From Zeimonas sp964538505 (lineage in GTDB: Bacteria; Pseudomonadota; Gammaproteobacteria; Burkholderiales; Burkholderiaceae_E), in contig CAZIDY010000009.1 in NCBI GenBank assembly GCA_964538505.1, positions 32,976 through 96,975 on the forward strand: DNA of 64,000 bases, read 5' to 3'. Made by a program: the position numbers and the translations under genes. Positions 1-10,300 of this stretch are shown in pieces. Position 1 is the stretch's first letter. Each line of letters opens with the position of its first letter. The notes beneath the pieces are model-generated. The model did not search any database. It saw nothing but the letters and a program-made list of their open reading frames with translations, and was not told the DNA's origin.

Positions 1-1108
1 CATGGCGCGACACAGCGACCAGCCGATCCGAACCTATTCGATCGGCTTCGAAGGCGGCAAGGCCGAGGCGCTCTACAACGAGCTGCCGCATGCCCGCAAG
101 GTGGCAACGCAGTTCGGCACCGAGCACCGCGAGATCGTCGTGCGGCCGGATGTCGTCGAGTTGCTACCGCGGCTCGTCTGGCACATGGACGAGCCGATCG
201 CGGATTCCGCGGCGGTCACCACCTACCTCGTCTCGAAGTTCGCTCGCGACGACGTCAAGGTCATTCTCTCGGGCGTCGGCGGCGACGAGCTTTTCGGCGG
301 CTACCGTCGCTATCTCGGTGACCACTATCTCGCGATGCTCGATCGCGTGCCTTCGCCGCTCGTGCGGGCGGCCGCCAGTGTTGCGAAACGACTGCCGAGC
401 GATCGGCACGGACGCTTGAGCAATCTTTCGAGACTCGCGCGCCAGTTCCTGGAGAGCGCGGAGATGAGTGCCGATGCACGGTATCGCAGCTACGTGCAAG
501 TGCTCGATCGCGAGCGCGTGCGCGCGGCGCTCAGCACGCACGATATCGACGGACAGGATGCGCTCGGAGCGGCGTTCGCTGCGTCCCGCTCACCCGATCC
601 GATCGGGCGCCTGTTCGAAGTCGACGCCGCCACGCAGCTGCCGGACGATCTGCTGATGCTCACCGACCGGATGAGCATGGCGGTGTCGCTCGAGTGCCGC
701 GTGCCGCTGCTCGACGAGGAGCTCGTCGAGCTCGCCTCGGCGATCCCGGCTGAGCGCAAGGTACGCGGCGGGCAGCTCAAGCATCTGATGAAGGAAGCGT
801 TGAAGGATGTCCTGCCGCAGGAGATTCTCCACAGAGAGAAACGCGGCTTCGGCACGCCGATGGGTGCGTGGCTCAAGGGAACGCTCGCCGGCTCGCTGGA
901 CTCGCTGCTGTCGGCCGACAGCGTCTCGCGTCGCGGCCTGCTCGATCCTGTGTTCGTTTCCCAACTCGTCGCCGACCATCGTTCGAGCCGCATCGACGGC
1001 ACCGATGCGCTGCTCGCGCTGATGAATCTCGAGCTGTGGTGCCGGGTCTTCGTCGATCGCCGCAGCCAGGAGGATGTGTCCGACGAACTGCTCGAGACTG
1101 CTGCGTGA
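1..1108 (+). CDS. Asparagine-synthetase-like amidotransferase, 3' part only
   Basis: The reading frame is open at the left edge, so the N-terminal glutaminase domain and the SGGxDS ATP pyrophosphatase loop lie outside the window. What remains is the C-terminal synthetase domain: a SIGFEGG strand near the start, DEPIADSAAV, the LSGVGGDELFGGY loop, a DDLLMLTDRMSM helix, the VPLLDEELVELA segment and REKRGFGTPMGAWL. These are typical of class B asparagine synthetases and of the amidotransferases in exosortase A loci. The presumed reaction is ATP-dependent amide formation on a sugar carboxylate; the substrate is inferred from context. The stop overlaps the next start by 4 bp (GTGA), so the two genes are probably translated together. 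Whether this copy has the N-terminal Cys cannot be seen here. Confidence 0.9.
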   Translation, partial: MARHSDQPIRTYSIGFEGGKAEALYNELPHARKVATQFGTEHREIVVRPDVVELLPRLVWHMDEPIADSAAVTTYLVSKFARDDVKVILSGVGGDELFGGYRRYLGDHYLAMLDRVPSPLVRAAASVAKRLPSDRHGRLSNLSRLARQFLESAEMSADARYRSYVQVLDRERVRAALSTHDIDGQDALGAAFAASRSPDPIGRLFEVDAATQLPDDLLMLTDRMSMAVSLECRVPLLDEELVELASAIPAERKVRGGQLKHLMKEALKDVLPQEILHREKRGFGTPMGAWLKGTLAGSLDSLLSADSVSRRGLLDPVFVSQLVADHRSSRIDGTDALLALMNLELWCRVFVDRRSQEDVSDELLETAA

Positions 1109-2316
1109 AGATTCTGTTCGTCTGCCATCGCCTCCCGTTTCCCCCGAAGCGCGGCGGCAAGATCCGGCCATTCAACATCATCCGGCACCTCAGCGAGCGG
1201 CATAGCGTGACCGTGTGCTCGCTGGCTCGCTCGCGCGAGGAAGAAGAGGAAGGAAAGGGGCTTTCGCAGCATTGCGAGCGCGTCTTCGTCGGCCGGGTTT
1301 CCAACCCGGTACAGGCGGCACGCATGGTCGCGCGCCTGCCGAGCCGGACCCCTTCGTCGATGGGATGGTTCTATTCCCCTTCGCTTTCGCAGCGTGTCCG
1401 GACGCTGTTGCGCAACGAGCGCTTCGACCTGATCTTCGTGCATTGCTCGTCGGTTGCGCAGTACGTGGAGACGGCTTCGGCCACGCCGCGCATTCTCGAT
1501 TTCGGCGACATGGATTCCCAGAAGTGGCTGGAGTATTTCCGCTACCGTCCAATGCCAATGAAGTATGGTTACTGGCTCGAGGGCACGAAGCTCGAATCCG
1601 AAGAGCGACGCCTCGCCCGCGACTTCGGCTTTTGCACCGCGACGACGCGTGCCGAGTGGGAAACGCTGGACGGCTACCGCACGGGTGCCGACAGCGACTG
1701 GTTTCCGAACGGTGTCGACTCGGAGTTCTTCGCGCCGAACGGTGCCGACCACGACCCTGACCAGATCTGCTTTGTCGGGCGAATGGACTACTACCCGAAC
1801 CAGGAGTGCATGACCGACTTCTGCCAAAACGTCTGGCCGATCGTCCGAGCGAAGCGACCGTCGATGAAGCTGGCCATCGTCGGTGCCGACCCGTCGCCTG
1901 CGATGCGCAGGCTGGGCGAGCTGCCGAACGTCACGGTAACGGGCTCGGTACCGGACGTACGGCCTTACGTCTGGCGTTCGGTTGCGATGATCGCCCCGTT
2001 GAACATCGCGCGCGGCACCCAGAACAAGATTCTGGAAGGCATGGCGATGGGGGTTCCGGTCGTCACCAGCTCGGTGGCCGCCGGGGGCGTTGACGCGGTG
2101 CCCGGAGAGCACTTCCGGGTGGCCGATCGACCGGACGAGGTGGCCGAAGAGCTCGTGGCGCTTGCCGCCGACCCGGTCCGCCGCGATGCGCTCGGTCGCG
2201 CCGGGCGTGCCCGGATGCTCTCGCATCATGCCTGGCCAAGCTCGATGAATCGGCTCGACAACATCATCGAAAGGCGCCTCGAGCTGTGGGCGCGCAACGG
2301 AGGAACGAAGCAATGA
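1105..2316 (+). CDS. Exosortase A-associated glycosyltransferase (Stp1-like)
   Basis: A 403-residue protein starting at a GTG that overlaps the previous stop. It opens with VKILFVCHRLPFPPKRGGKI, the usual N terminus of the PEP-CTERM/exosortase A-associated sugar transferase family 1, a GT4-like glycosyltransferase. A C-terminal GT-B nucleotide-sugar domain follows, with FVGRMDYYPN and, near residue 310, the acceptor-end motif NKILEGMAMGVPVV. It most likely adds a sugar to the lipid-linked repeat unit on the cytoplasmic face of the membrane. A longer open frame upstream overlaps the preceding gene and was not used. The stop overlaps the next gene (ATGA). Confidence 0.88.
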   Translation: MKILFVCHRLPFPPKRGGKIRPFNIIRHLSERHSVTVCSLARSREEEEEGKGLSQHCERVFVGRVSNPVQAARMVARLPSRTPSSMGWFYSPSLSQRVRTLLRNERFDLIFVHCSSVAQYVETASATPRILDFGDMDSQKWLEYFRYRPMPMKYGYWLEGTKLESEERRLARDFGFCTATTRAEWETLDGYRTGADSDWFPNGVDSEFFAPNGADHDPDQICFVGRMDYYPNQECMTDFCQNVWPIVRAKRPSMKLAIVGADPSPAMRRLGELPNVTVTGSVPDVRPYVWRSVAMIAPLNIARGTQNKILEGMAMGVPVVTSSVAAGGVDAVPGEHFRVADRPDEVAEELVALAADPVRRDALGRAGRARMLSHHAWPSSMNRLDNIIERRLELWARNGGTKQ

Positions 2317-3626
2317 AGGTCAGCATCTTCGGGCTCGGTTATGTCGGCGCCGTTTCGCTGGCTTGTCTCGCGCGGGACGGCCACCAGGTGATCGGCGTGG
2401 ACGTCGACCCTTCGAAGCTCGCGATGCTGCGCGATGGCACGACACCGGTCGTCGAGAAGGGAATGGTCGACCTCGTGCGTCAGGTCGTGGCTTCCGGGAA
2501 TGTGCACGTGACCGATGACGTGCGCAGCGCGATCCACGACAGTGACGTATCGCTGATCTGCGTCGGCACGCCGTCGGCGCCCAACGGAAGCCAGGATCAG
2601 AGCGCTGTGCTAAGGCTGTCGGCGGACATCGGACGGGCGCTCGTCGACAAGGCCGAACCGCACGTGCTCGTCTTTCGCTCGACGCTCGTGCCCGGCACCG
2701 TCGAGAACGTGATCAAGCCCATCATCGAGCGCGAATCGGACAAGCCCGAGGGCAAGGGTTTTCACCTGTGCTTCCAGCCCGAGTTCCTGCGCGAAGGTAC
2801 ATCGATCCGCGACTATGACAAACCGCCGTTCACGATCATTGGCGCATCGGATCCGTATCCGGTGGGCGTGCTGCGTCAGCTGTTCGGTCATCTGCCGTGC
2901 GAGTTCATCGAGACGTCGATCGGCACAGCGGAGATGATGAAGTATTGCTGCAACAACTTCCACGCACTGAAGATCACGTTCGCGAACGAAACGGCGCGGC
3001 TGTGCGAGGCGCTGGGTGTCGATCCATTCGAGGTGATGAAGCTGGTCTGCGAGGACCGGCAGTTGAACATCTCACCGGCGTACCTCAAACCGGGGTTTGC
3101 GTTCGGCGGGTCGTGCCTGCCCAAGGATTTGCGCGCAACGAATTATCTTGCGCGCACGCACGATGTCGAACTGCCGATGCTGGGCGCGATCCTCGAGTCG
3201 AATCGTCTGCATCTGAATCGTGCGATCGACAAGGTGCTCGCTACCGGAGCCCGACGGGTTGCGATGATCGGTCTGTCGTTCAAGACGGGTACCGACGATC
3301 TGCGCGAGAGTCCACTGGTGATGTTGGCGGAGGCGCTGATCGGGAAGGGCGTGAAGCTGTCGATCTTCGATCCGGACGTCAGTCTGTCTCGCTTGCTGGG
3401 ATCGAACAAGCGGTACATCGAGTCGCTGTTACCGCATATCGGCCAGCTCATTGGTGACGATCTCAACGGAGCGGTGTCGGGCGCCGAGTTGGTGATCGTC
3501 GGGACCAGCAGTCCGGTCGTACTCGACGAGCTGGCAAGAATGGTGGTACCGGAGCAGAGGATGCTCGACTTGGTAAACGTGCGTGGTCGCTTCGATGAAG
3601 CGACGATCGAAGGTCTTTCCTGGTAG
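2313..3626 (+). CDS. GDP-mannose/UDP-glucose dehydrogenase, AlgD-like
   Basis: A 437-residue nucleotide-sugar dehydrogenase. The NAD-binding GLGYVG motif is at residues 7-12 and the catalytic cysteine lies in FGGSCLPKDL at residue 268. Total length and Cys position match the GDP-mannose 6-dehydrogenase AlgD, where the catalytic residue is also Cys268, so GDP-mannuronate is the more likely product; UDP-glucuronate cannot be excluded. It oxidises a nucleotide hexose to the uronate in two NAD-dependent steps, which supplies carboxylate groups that neighbouring amidotransferases could modify. The ATG overlaps the preceding stop. A second, TviB-type dehydrogenase is present at 44.7 kb. Confidence 0.88.
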   Translation: MKVSIFGLGYVGAVSLACLARDGHQVIGVDVDPSKLAMLRDGTTPVVEKGMVDLVRQVVASGNVHVTDDVRSAIHDSDVSLICVGTPSAPNGSQDQSAVLRLSADIGRALVDKAEPHVLVFRSTLVPGTVENVIKPIIERESDKPEGKGFHLCFQPEFLREGTSIRDYDKPPFTIIGASDPYPVGVLRQLFGHLPCEFIETSIGTAEMMKYCCNNFHALKITFANETARLCEALGVDPFEVMKLVCEDRQLNISPAYLKPGFAFGGSCLPKDLRATNYLARTHDVELPMLGAILESNRLHLNRAIDKVLATGARRVAMIGLSFKTGTDDLRESPLVMLAEALIGKGVKLSIFDPDVSLSRLLGSNKRYIESLLPHIGQLIGDDLNGAVSGAELVIVGTSSPVVLDELARMVVPEQRMLDLVNVRGRFDEATIEGLSW

Positions 3627-3630
3627 GAAA

Positions 3631-3963
3631 ATGCAGGAGCCAGCGACGCGACGCGCGGCTGCACGAGCGGTACCCGTGGTGGGGGCGCAATTGTTCAAGT
3701 ATGGCGGCAATGCGATCGTATCGCTGTTCAGCGCACTGTCACGCTCGCTGGGCCAGTTGTCGGCTATCCGTGACGGCGTGCACCCGTCCATCCGCGTGTT
3801 GCAGATCTTGGACAAGGCAGAGCGATCCGCAGAATTGCAGCGGTTGCACTTCCACGTGCTTGTCGTTGCCGTCCTGTTGCCCTCCATGCTGCTCGCTTGT
3901 ATCAGCGCTTATTGCCTTCGCCGGTCGAGCGCCCGTCACGAGCTTCGGGAGGTCCGATCGTGA
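3631..3963 (+). CDS. Small membrane protein of unknown function
   Basis: A 110-residue protein beginning MQEPATRRAAARAV just after the dehydrogenase stop, with a purine-rich GGTAGGAAA before the ATG. It has a basic N terminus, a mixed amphipathic middle and one strong hydrophobic helix at about residues 72-93, followed by a short Arg-rich cytoplasmic-type tail. No family is recognised. It ends in a 4-bp overlap (GTGA) with the ligase gene, so it is probably a genuine member of the operon and may assist the integral membrane ligase. An upstream in-frame start inside the dehydrogenase gene was judged less likely. Confidence 0.6.
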   Translation: MQEPATRRAAARAVPVVGAQLFKYGGNAIVSLFSALSRSLGQLSAIRDGVHPSIRVLQILDKAERSAELQRLHFHVLVVAVLLPSMLLACISAYCLRRSSARHELREVRS

Positions 3964-5279
3964 GCTTTCGCGACATCAGCGTGACGGCGATCATCCTCGG
4001 GTTGGTTCCGGTTTCCGTGCTGCATCCTTACGTCGGGGTGCTGCTATGGACCTGGATCAGCACCATGAACCCCCACAAACTCGCGTGGGGATTTGCAATG
4101 GACATGCCATTCGCCGCACTCGCTGCCGGGGCGACGCTGATCGGTCTGTTCGTTACCAGGGACAAGGTCGAGCTTCCGAGGGAACGTGTCGTATGGGTCC
4201 TCATTGCCTTTCTGGGCTTCACGGCGCTTACTACCGTCTTTGCGATCGACCGCGCTGAATCGCTTACGCAACTGAACAAGGTTTTCAAGATCCAGCTGAT
4301 GACGTTGGTTGCAATGCTCGTGCTGCACAGTCGCGCGCATCTCGCGGCGTTCGTCTGGATTAATGTCCTGTCGCTTGGGTTCTACGGGTTCAAGGGCGGG
4401 CTGTACACCCTGCTGACCGGCGGAGCCGGTCGGGTCTGGGGACCTCCGGGAGGTTTCATCGAGGGCAACAACGAACTGGCTCTCGCGCTGGTCATGACCA
4501 TTCCCCTTATGTATTACCTTCGTCTTACGTCGTCCAATACGTGGATACGAATCGGTCTTCTGGTGACGATGGTGCTCTCGGTGGCATCTGCTCTTGGGAC
4601 GCAGTCGCGGGGCGCACTGTTGGCGATCATCGCGATGGGCGTGTTTCTATGGTGGCGTTCGCCGAAGAAGATTCAGCTCTTGATCCCGTTGATCGTGGTT
4701 GCCGTTGGCATGTTCGTCTTCATGCCTGAGAGCTGGCATAGCCGCATGGCAACCATCGCCAACTACGAACAGGACGGTTCGGCAATGGGCCGAATCCATA
4801 CGTGGTGGACAATGTTTCATCTGGCGAATGACCGGCCTCTCGGTGGCGGCTTCGCGACGTACTCACGCGCCGTGTTCGACGTATATGCGCCCGCTGGAGA
4901 GCCTGTTCGTGCGGCTCATAGCATCTATTTTCAGGTACTGGGCGAGCACGGTTGGTTCGGATTGGGACTCTTCCTGCTCATCTGGATCTTCGGCTGGGCA
5001 GTTGCAGCGAACGTGCGGCGCAATGCATCTGAAGCTTCGCCAGAGCTTGCTTCGCTGGGCCTTCTAGCCGCCATGTGCCAAGTGTCGCTGGTGGGTTACG
5101 CTGTCGGTGGTGCTTTTTTAAGCCTTGCGTACTTCGACCTACCGTACAACATACTCATCATGCTCGTTGTCGGGAAGCGCCTGCTGCATGCTTCCGCTCA
5201 CAGCGATGAACCGCAGCGCGCTCGAGTAAGCGCACGTCGCTCACGATCTCATGCTCTCGTAGACGACCCATTGGCTTGA
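3960..5279 (+). CDS. Exosortase A-associated O-antigen ligase/polymerase-like protein
   Basis: A 439-residue polytopic inner-membrane protein starting at GTG in a 4-bp overlap. About ten to twelve hydrophobic helices are visible, with a large periplasmic loop around residues 260-335 containing SWHSRMATI, the signature region of WaaL/Wzy-type enzymes. The N-terminal WTWISTMNPHKLAWGFA motif is characteristic of the O-glycosylation-ligase-like family found with exosortase A. It probably polymerises undecaprenyl-linked repeats or transfers glycan in the periplasm; ligase and polymerase cannot be told apart from sequence. It is the last gene of the tightly overlapping first operon. Confidence 0.85.
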   Translation: MSFRDISVTAIILGLVPVSVLHPYVGVLLWTWISTMNPHKLAWGFAMDMPFAALAAGATLIGLFVTRDKVELPRERVVWVLIAFLGFTALTTVFAIDRAESLTQLNKVFKIQLMTLVAMLVLHSRAHLAAFVWINVLSLGFYGFKGGLYTLLTGGAGRVWGPPGGFIEGNNELALALVMTIPLMYYLRLTSSNTWIRIGLLVTMVLSVASALGTQSRGALLAIIAMGVFLWWRSPKKIQLLIPLIVVAVGMFVFMPESWHSRMATIANYEQDGSAMGRIHTWWTMFHLANDRPLGGGFATYSRAVFDVYAPAGEPVRAAHSIYFQVLGEHGWFGLGLFLLIWIFGWAVAANVRRNASEASPELASLGLLAAMCQVSLVGYAVGGAFLSLAYFDLPYNILIMLVVGKRLLHASAHSDEPQRARVSARRSRSHALVDDPLA

Positions 5280-5307
5280 GATCCTTGAGGTTCCTTAAGC
5301 TGCGATC

Positions 5308-5323
5308 TGGCTGATGGGTTGCT
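5308..5323 (+). promoter_or_regulatory. Weak sigma-54-like promoter match
   Basis: The bases TGGCTGATGGGTTGCT have a GG and a GC at the spacing of a -24/-12 promoter, with mismatches in the CACG part of the -24 box. PrsR in this window is a sigma-54 activator, which makes such sites relevant. The predicted transcript start would fall near 5334, inside the ribosome-binding site of the next gene, which argues against simple use. Confidence 0.2.
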
Positions 5324-5340
5324 CGTCTCAAGGAGGATGA

Positions 5341-7305
5341 ATGAACCGACGCCGATTCGTCGAAGCGATTGCCGCCACATGCGCCACTGCAAGGAATATG
5401 GTTGCAGCGCTTGCCTCTGTGGGTGTGAGTGCCGCCCCGCGAACGGGAGATTCGACCTCTCCGAATCGTGGACAGAGCGGCCTTCGTTCCGAAGACGCCG
5501 AATCTGACTGGATCGCGCGCTCGACGGCTGCTGGTGTCTTGTGGGCGCATGACTTTCGGGATGATGCGGAGTTCCAGAATTTCCATCGGGGTTACGCTCG
5601 GCCTTATCAGAAGTTGCAGACGGCGCCCGCTCCGATGCCTTATCACGCGGCGCTGGTTTCTACGCCCTTCGGTGTCAGCCGCGCTATTCGTTCTGCGGCT
5701 CGTGGCACCGTGCTGACACAGGGTGTACCCCCCGCCAAAGAGGGTGACATCCAGACTTGGCACGTTGCCGACGCTTCCGAAATTCTGGAGCCCTGGGACG
5801 GTGAGTACAGGCTGATTGCCAACGCACTTGAATACGTCTTGGTTCAGTCTGTAGATCACGAGCGCAACACGGTCACGGTGCGCCGTACGGGAAAGCGAAG
5901 TTTTGCGGTGGGCAATACTCTCGGCACCGGACCGCAGGGGCGCTGGATTCGCCCAACGGCATGCTTTCCCGCCGGGATGAACGGAAAATCGACTCCGGAC
6001 CAAGGGCTCGTAAGCGGTTCTGCCGTCAAGGAGCGGCGATTCACAACGCACGCGGAGTTCCGGGAAGGATATTTTGGCCACCGTAGCTATTGGGATCCTA
6101 CCGTCGGGTCTGCTCCGTACAAGGACTGGAAGCCGGATGCTCCGAGTCGACGCACGCGCGATGACGCGTGGGAAGGTGATGAGTTCTGGCTGCAGTTCCG
6201 TGCGAGAGTAAGTGCGAGTCGTGCCGGCGAGAGCAGCGGCAAGATGCTTTATATCCAGAACTGCACGACCAGCGGCAACGGCCAGCTTTATATACCGATT
6301 GGTCCGAAGTCGCGCCGTGCGACCGATGTGCCTCCGGATTGGCCGCATGGCGATCATGCGAACTTTCTTCGTGCCTTGACCTGCTGGGGAAGTGATGCGC
6401 AGGCGAAGTACGGAACCACACTCGCAATTCCGCAAGGTGCGGACTACAGTACTCGCACGGTCAAGTGGGCGGATGGCAAGGCCGAGACCGCTTATCTGCA
6501 GGATCCGCACTTGTTCCCGCAGTCGCACTTTCATGGCCACGCGCCGAATGACCCGAAGATCACCGGATGGCATATACCGGTAGAAAAATGGGTGACGTAC
6601 CTCGTCCACATGAAGCTCGGACGCGATTCGATCGACACGCTTGCCTCCGGCATCCTCGTCGCGCCCGGCAGCGAGCTAGTCTATGACGACAAGTCAGTGG
6701 AAACGATCTACCTGGACGACGTTTCACCGTTTCCCGATCCCGCCGGCGCCGGAAACTACCCATATATCGTACACACGCGACGGAATTCGAAGTCGCCTCG
6801 TATACACGAACATATGGAAGTAATCGGCATCGATCGATCCGATAATTCCCTTACGGTACGTCGAAATAAGTACCGCTCCGGATATACGTCAAAAACGATA
6901 TCGAGTGCCTTGGCAGGTCTGGACGTCGGATCGAAGATTGCTTACGGACCGACCCGGGGATTACTAGACGAATCCCCGGATGAAGTTTTTTTCCCGTACG
7001 GGGTAGAACGCGATCCGAGGCTCGGTTATCGCGAAACCACCGTGGAGTTGTTCGTCGCTGTAGAAGGGGAGAGCGACTATACGAGAATACTGAGTCACGA
7101 TCGATATGCCTGGCTTTATGGTGACATGAAGCCAAACTACGGACACTACTTCTACAATCCGCCCGGTCTGAATTCGATCGAACTATCTCAGTATATCAAC
7201 GACTATATTGGTTCAGGTGCGGTCCCACCACCTACCAAGGGGCATCACATCGACTACACGCAGGCAATACTTTCCCGGAATTTCATTCCGGCTCCTTCGG
7301 TTTGA
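5341..7305 (+). CDS. Large secreted protein with Tat-like signal, unknown family
   Basis: A 654-residue protein preceded by a strong AAGGAGG ribosome-binding site. The N terminus MNRRRFVEAIAATCA has a twin-arginine followed by a hydrophobic Ala-rich segment, so export by Tat is likely, with cleavage near SAAP. The body is rich in Tyr, Trp, Asp and Gly with no membrane helices. It contains VLWAHDFRDDAEFQNFH near residue 65 and FWLQFRARVSASRAGESSG near residue 280, which recall beta-sandwich lectin or polysaccharide-lyase folds, but no family is truly recognised. Its place after the ligase operon and next to other secreted proteins suggests a periplasmic or extracellular glycan-binding or glycan-processing role; this is inference. 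A hairpin follows its stop. Confidence 0.75.
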   Translation: MNRRRFVEAIAATCATARNMVAALASVGVSAAPRTGDSTSPNRGQSGLRSEDAESDWIARSTAAGVLWAHDFRDDAEFQNFHRGYARPYQKLQTAPAPMPYHAALVSTPFGVSRAIRSAARGTVLTQGVPPAKEGDIQTWHVADASEILEPWDGEYRLIANALEYVLVQSVDHERNTVTVRRTGKRSFAVGNTLGTGPQGRWIRPTACFPAGMNGKSTPDQGLVSGSAVKERRFTTHAEFREGYFGHRSYWDPTVGSAPYKDWKPDAPSRRTRDDAWEGDEFWLQFRARVSASRAGESSGKMLYIQNCTTSGNGQLYIPIGPKSRRATDVPPDWPHGDHANFLRALTCWGSDAQAKYGTTLAIPQGADYSTRTVKWADGKAETAYLQDPHLFPQSHFHGHAPNDPKITGWHIPVEKWVTYLVHMKLGRDSIDTLASGILVAPGSELVYDDKSVETIYLDDVSPFPDPAGAGNYPYIVHTRRNSKSPRIHEHMEVIGIDRSDNSLTVRRNKYRSGYTSKTISSALAGLDVGSKIAYGPTRGLLDESPDEVFFPYGVERDPRLGYRETTVELFVAVEGESDYTRILSHDRYAWLYGDMKPNYGHYFYNPPGLNSIELSQYINDYIGSGAVPPPTKGHHIDYTQAILSRNFIPAPSV

Positions 7306-7314
7306 CGCTCATCA

Positions 7315-7336
7315 GCCGGGGCTGCACTGCCCCGGC
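7315..7336. terminator. Bidirectional hairpin between convergent genes
   Basis: A perfect 8-bp inverted repeat (GCCGGGGC / GCCCCGGC) with a 6-nt loop lies in the 47-bp gap between two convergent genes. There is no long U tract directly after it on the plus strand, only CAGTTTTC further on, so it may act as a weak terminator or RNA end. Confidence 0.5.
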
Positions 7337-7352
7337 CGTCTGCGTCCAGTTT

Positions 7353-10300
7353 TCATTCATAGGTGATGAGCAGCTTGGGGCGCAAGTCGGGATCTGCAGC
7401 GTAGTTGCTCGAATAGAACCGCTTCGTGTTTCCGATGTTCCCGGCCACCGCTTTGAGTCTCCAGCCGAAGTTGCCACCCGCAAGCCCCGAACTCATCTGC
7501 TGAACAGCGGCAGTCACGTCGAACTCGATCCAGCCGGGTGCCCAGCCAACGCTGGCGGTGGCGTCTGCTGCGGCTGCTATGTCGCCGCCTGCACCATTGG
7601 CACCCCCACTCGACCAAGGCGTCGACGCAAGGCGCTGGTTCCACGTTGCCGCTCCTTCGTTCCAATCGGGGAGGATGCGCAACAGATCGTAGGTCACGTC
7701 GTATGACGTGTATTTGTACAGCGACAATTTCGCTGACTGTATCGTTGCCCCGTTCGGTACAGGTCCGCCTTCGGATTGGAAGATCGCGAAACGGACGAGT
7801 CCGGAGTAATTCGAGGCGGTGTCCTGAAGCATCGTCGCCGACCCGAACTTGGTGGTGCGGTGATAAGTTGAAAGGTAGGTATCTGCAGTCAGCGTGTAGT
7901 CGTTCGCGCCCTGTTGCAACAACACCGTAGCGCCCCCGGGAGCGCTTCCTCCGCTGATCGTGATCGCTACGGGCTCGGAAACGGTCTGGGCTCCTGAATT
8001 GTCATGCGCGATGGCTGTCAGGCTGTAATTCCCCTGGGGCGCGTTCATCCACGTGAGCACATAGGGGTTGGACAGCACTTCGCCGATCTTCGTGGAGCCA
8101 TGGAAGAACTCCACCCGTTCGATCGAGCCGTCGCCGTCGACTGCCTCCGCTGCGAGGGTGACGGGGCTTCCGCTCGAATAATTCGAACCGTTTGCCGGTT
8201 GGAGAATGGAAACGGTCGGCGGCACGTTCACGGGCGGCGGGTTTTCTCCTCCGCCTCCCTCGCCCTGCCAACCCACGGGTTTGTAGACCCAGATGTTGCC
8301 TTGTACGGTGTCCTGCAGGCCGATGAACACGTCCAGCCCTCTCGCATACTTCCATTTCCCCAGGATTCCGGTGCCGACTTCGCCGTTCGGGACGGCCAGA
8401 ACGGGCTGCCGTTCTTTGGTGATCGTCCAGCCGCTCGCCGAGAGCGCCGCCGGGGGTTTGAGACTCCACACCGCGCCGTCGCCACACCAAAGTGCGTATT
8501 GATTCCGTTGGGTGTCGAAATCGAGTGCGCAACGAGATATGGCAAAGCCGGAGGTGGCCCGCAATGCCGCAAATTCCCCGGTGGGATCTTCCGGAGTAAA
8601 CGGCACGTCGCGGTTGTTCGAGCCTGGAGTATTCAGGTTCCAGTAAACGAACGGCACGCTATTCGTACCCGTCCGAACCAACGACTTGCCCGTCGGATCG
8701 TAGGCGCAGGTAGTCTGGCTGCCGGGTCCGCTCCAGTATGTTCCGACTTTCTCCCAGGTGTCGAGCGTAGGGTCCGACAGGCTGTGGATCGTGTAGCGGT
8801 GAAGCGCGGCGCTCGTCCGGACGTAGACGACATCCTTGCCGTTTTCTTCGGCATAGCCGGTGCATCCGTTGACGAAGGCATGGGTCGGCGGCCGCGAGAT
8901 ATTCAGGAAACTCTCGCGGTTGGACCACATGTTGCCGCCGTCGATCTGAAGATCCGGGAAGACGCGCTTCACGTTCGAGCCAGTCGTCCCGCCGACCTTG
9001 TCCGGGTGTGCGCGCGACATGTCGAACAGATAGGGACCGGTGTTGCGGCTCGTCGTGTCGGTGGCCTGGCGTCGGTAGTGCCCGCCGTTGCTGTCGGCAG
9101 CCCCGCCGAGGGTCAGGACGCGGTCGATGATCGGCAGGTAGACCGTGTTGTCGTAAGTATGTGCCGACGCGGGAGCGTGATCGGCGCCATCGATGGTGTT
9201 CCAGTTCCCCAGGTTGTCCTGCTTCATCTCGCTGGGCAGCGAAGCGCGTTCCCAGAGCCGGGTTGCGCCGCGCCAGATATACGTGTCGTTGCCGCGGTAG
9301 TTCGCATGCCCGCCGCCGTACAGAAACAGGCTCTGGCGCGTGGAATCCCACGCGAACGAGCTCCATGCCAGGATGATCTTCGATGGTGAGGGATTTCCCC
9401 AGCCATAGAGGGGGCGCAGATCCGCGGGAGTCCACGCGTCGGAGAAGTTGTTCAGGTTGACTCGTGACCACTCTCCTTCGGGCAGCGAGGGCACCAGGTC
9501 GGCGAGACTCGTCGCAGCAGACTTGGTTGCCATCGCCGTCGGTTCGCCGGCCGACTTGGTGATGACGGAGATGACGTCGGAGGTCTCGACAACGTCGATG
9601 CTCGAATCAACCGTTGCCGTCGTGCCTGCCGCGTCGGAAGCTTCGATCCGAAACTCGTAACTGCCGGCGATTGCTGGCCTCCCAACGATCGCGCTGCGGG
9701 CTTCGTCCAGCGTCAGCCCAGGCGGCAACTCACCGGATGCAATGCGAAAGCGATGCGGCGGCTTGCCTCCCTGAGCGACGAGCAATGCGAGATATTCGTG
9801 ATCCAGTTCCGCTACCGGTAGTCGGTCAGACTGGATCTCCAGCGTGGGGCGCTCGGGGCCGACGTACTGGACGCGAATCGCATCCACCAGCAGGGAAGCG
9901 GTACCGGCTCGACTGAAGGTGACGGAGCCCTGTTGATGGGAGTCGAACGGGAATACACCTACGGAGTTCCATTGGCCCCCGAGGATGCTCTGGTCGAAAA
10001 CGTGTGCATAACTGCCTTCGCGATGATCGACTTCGACACGTGCGAGGCTGCCGCTGGGCGCCTGCTGTGGCCACCATGCAAAGACTTCGTAATAGCCCTG
10101 CTGCGGCACTTCGAAATCAAACCGTGCGCTCGCATCGGCGGTGACTCCTGCAAGCACCGCCGAACTCTCGGACAGATACCCCTGGACGCGAGTGAATTCG
10201 CCCTGCAACTGGAGGCCTCCCGAGTCCGTCTTCAGAACGAGATTCGAGGGCACCGTCATTTCAGCAATCGGGCTCGAACCGGCGCCTCCACCAGAGCCAT

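Noticed and set aside
490..2313. A 607-codon open frame on the minus strand
   Set aside because: It runs antisense through the amidotransferase and glycosyltransferase genes, is Arg/Ser-rich with no family features, and is a GC-rich shadow.
8004..9389. A 461-codon plus-strand frame opposite the lipoprotein gene
   Set aside because: The translation has no motif or signal, while the opposite strand encodes recognisable domains.
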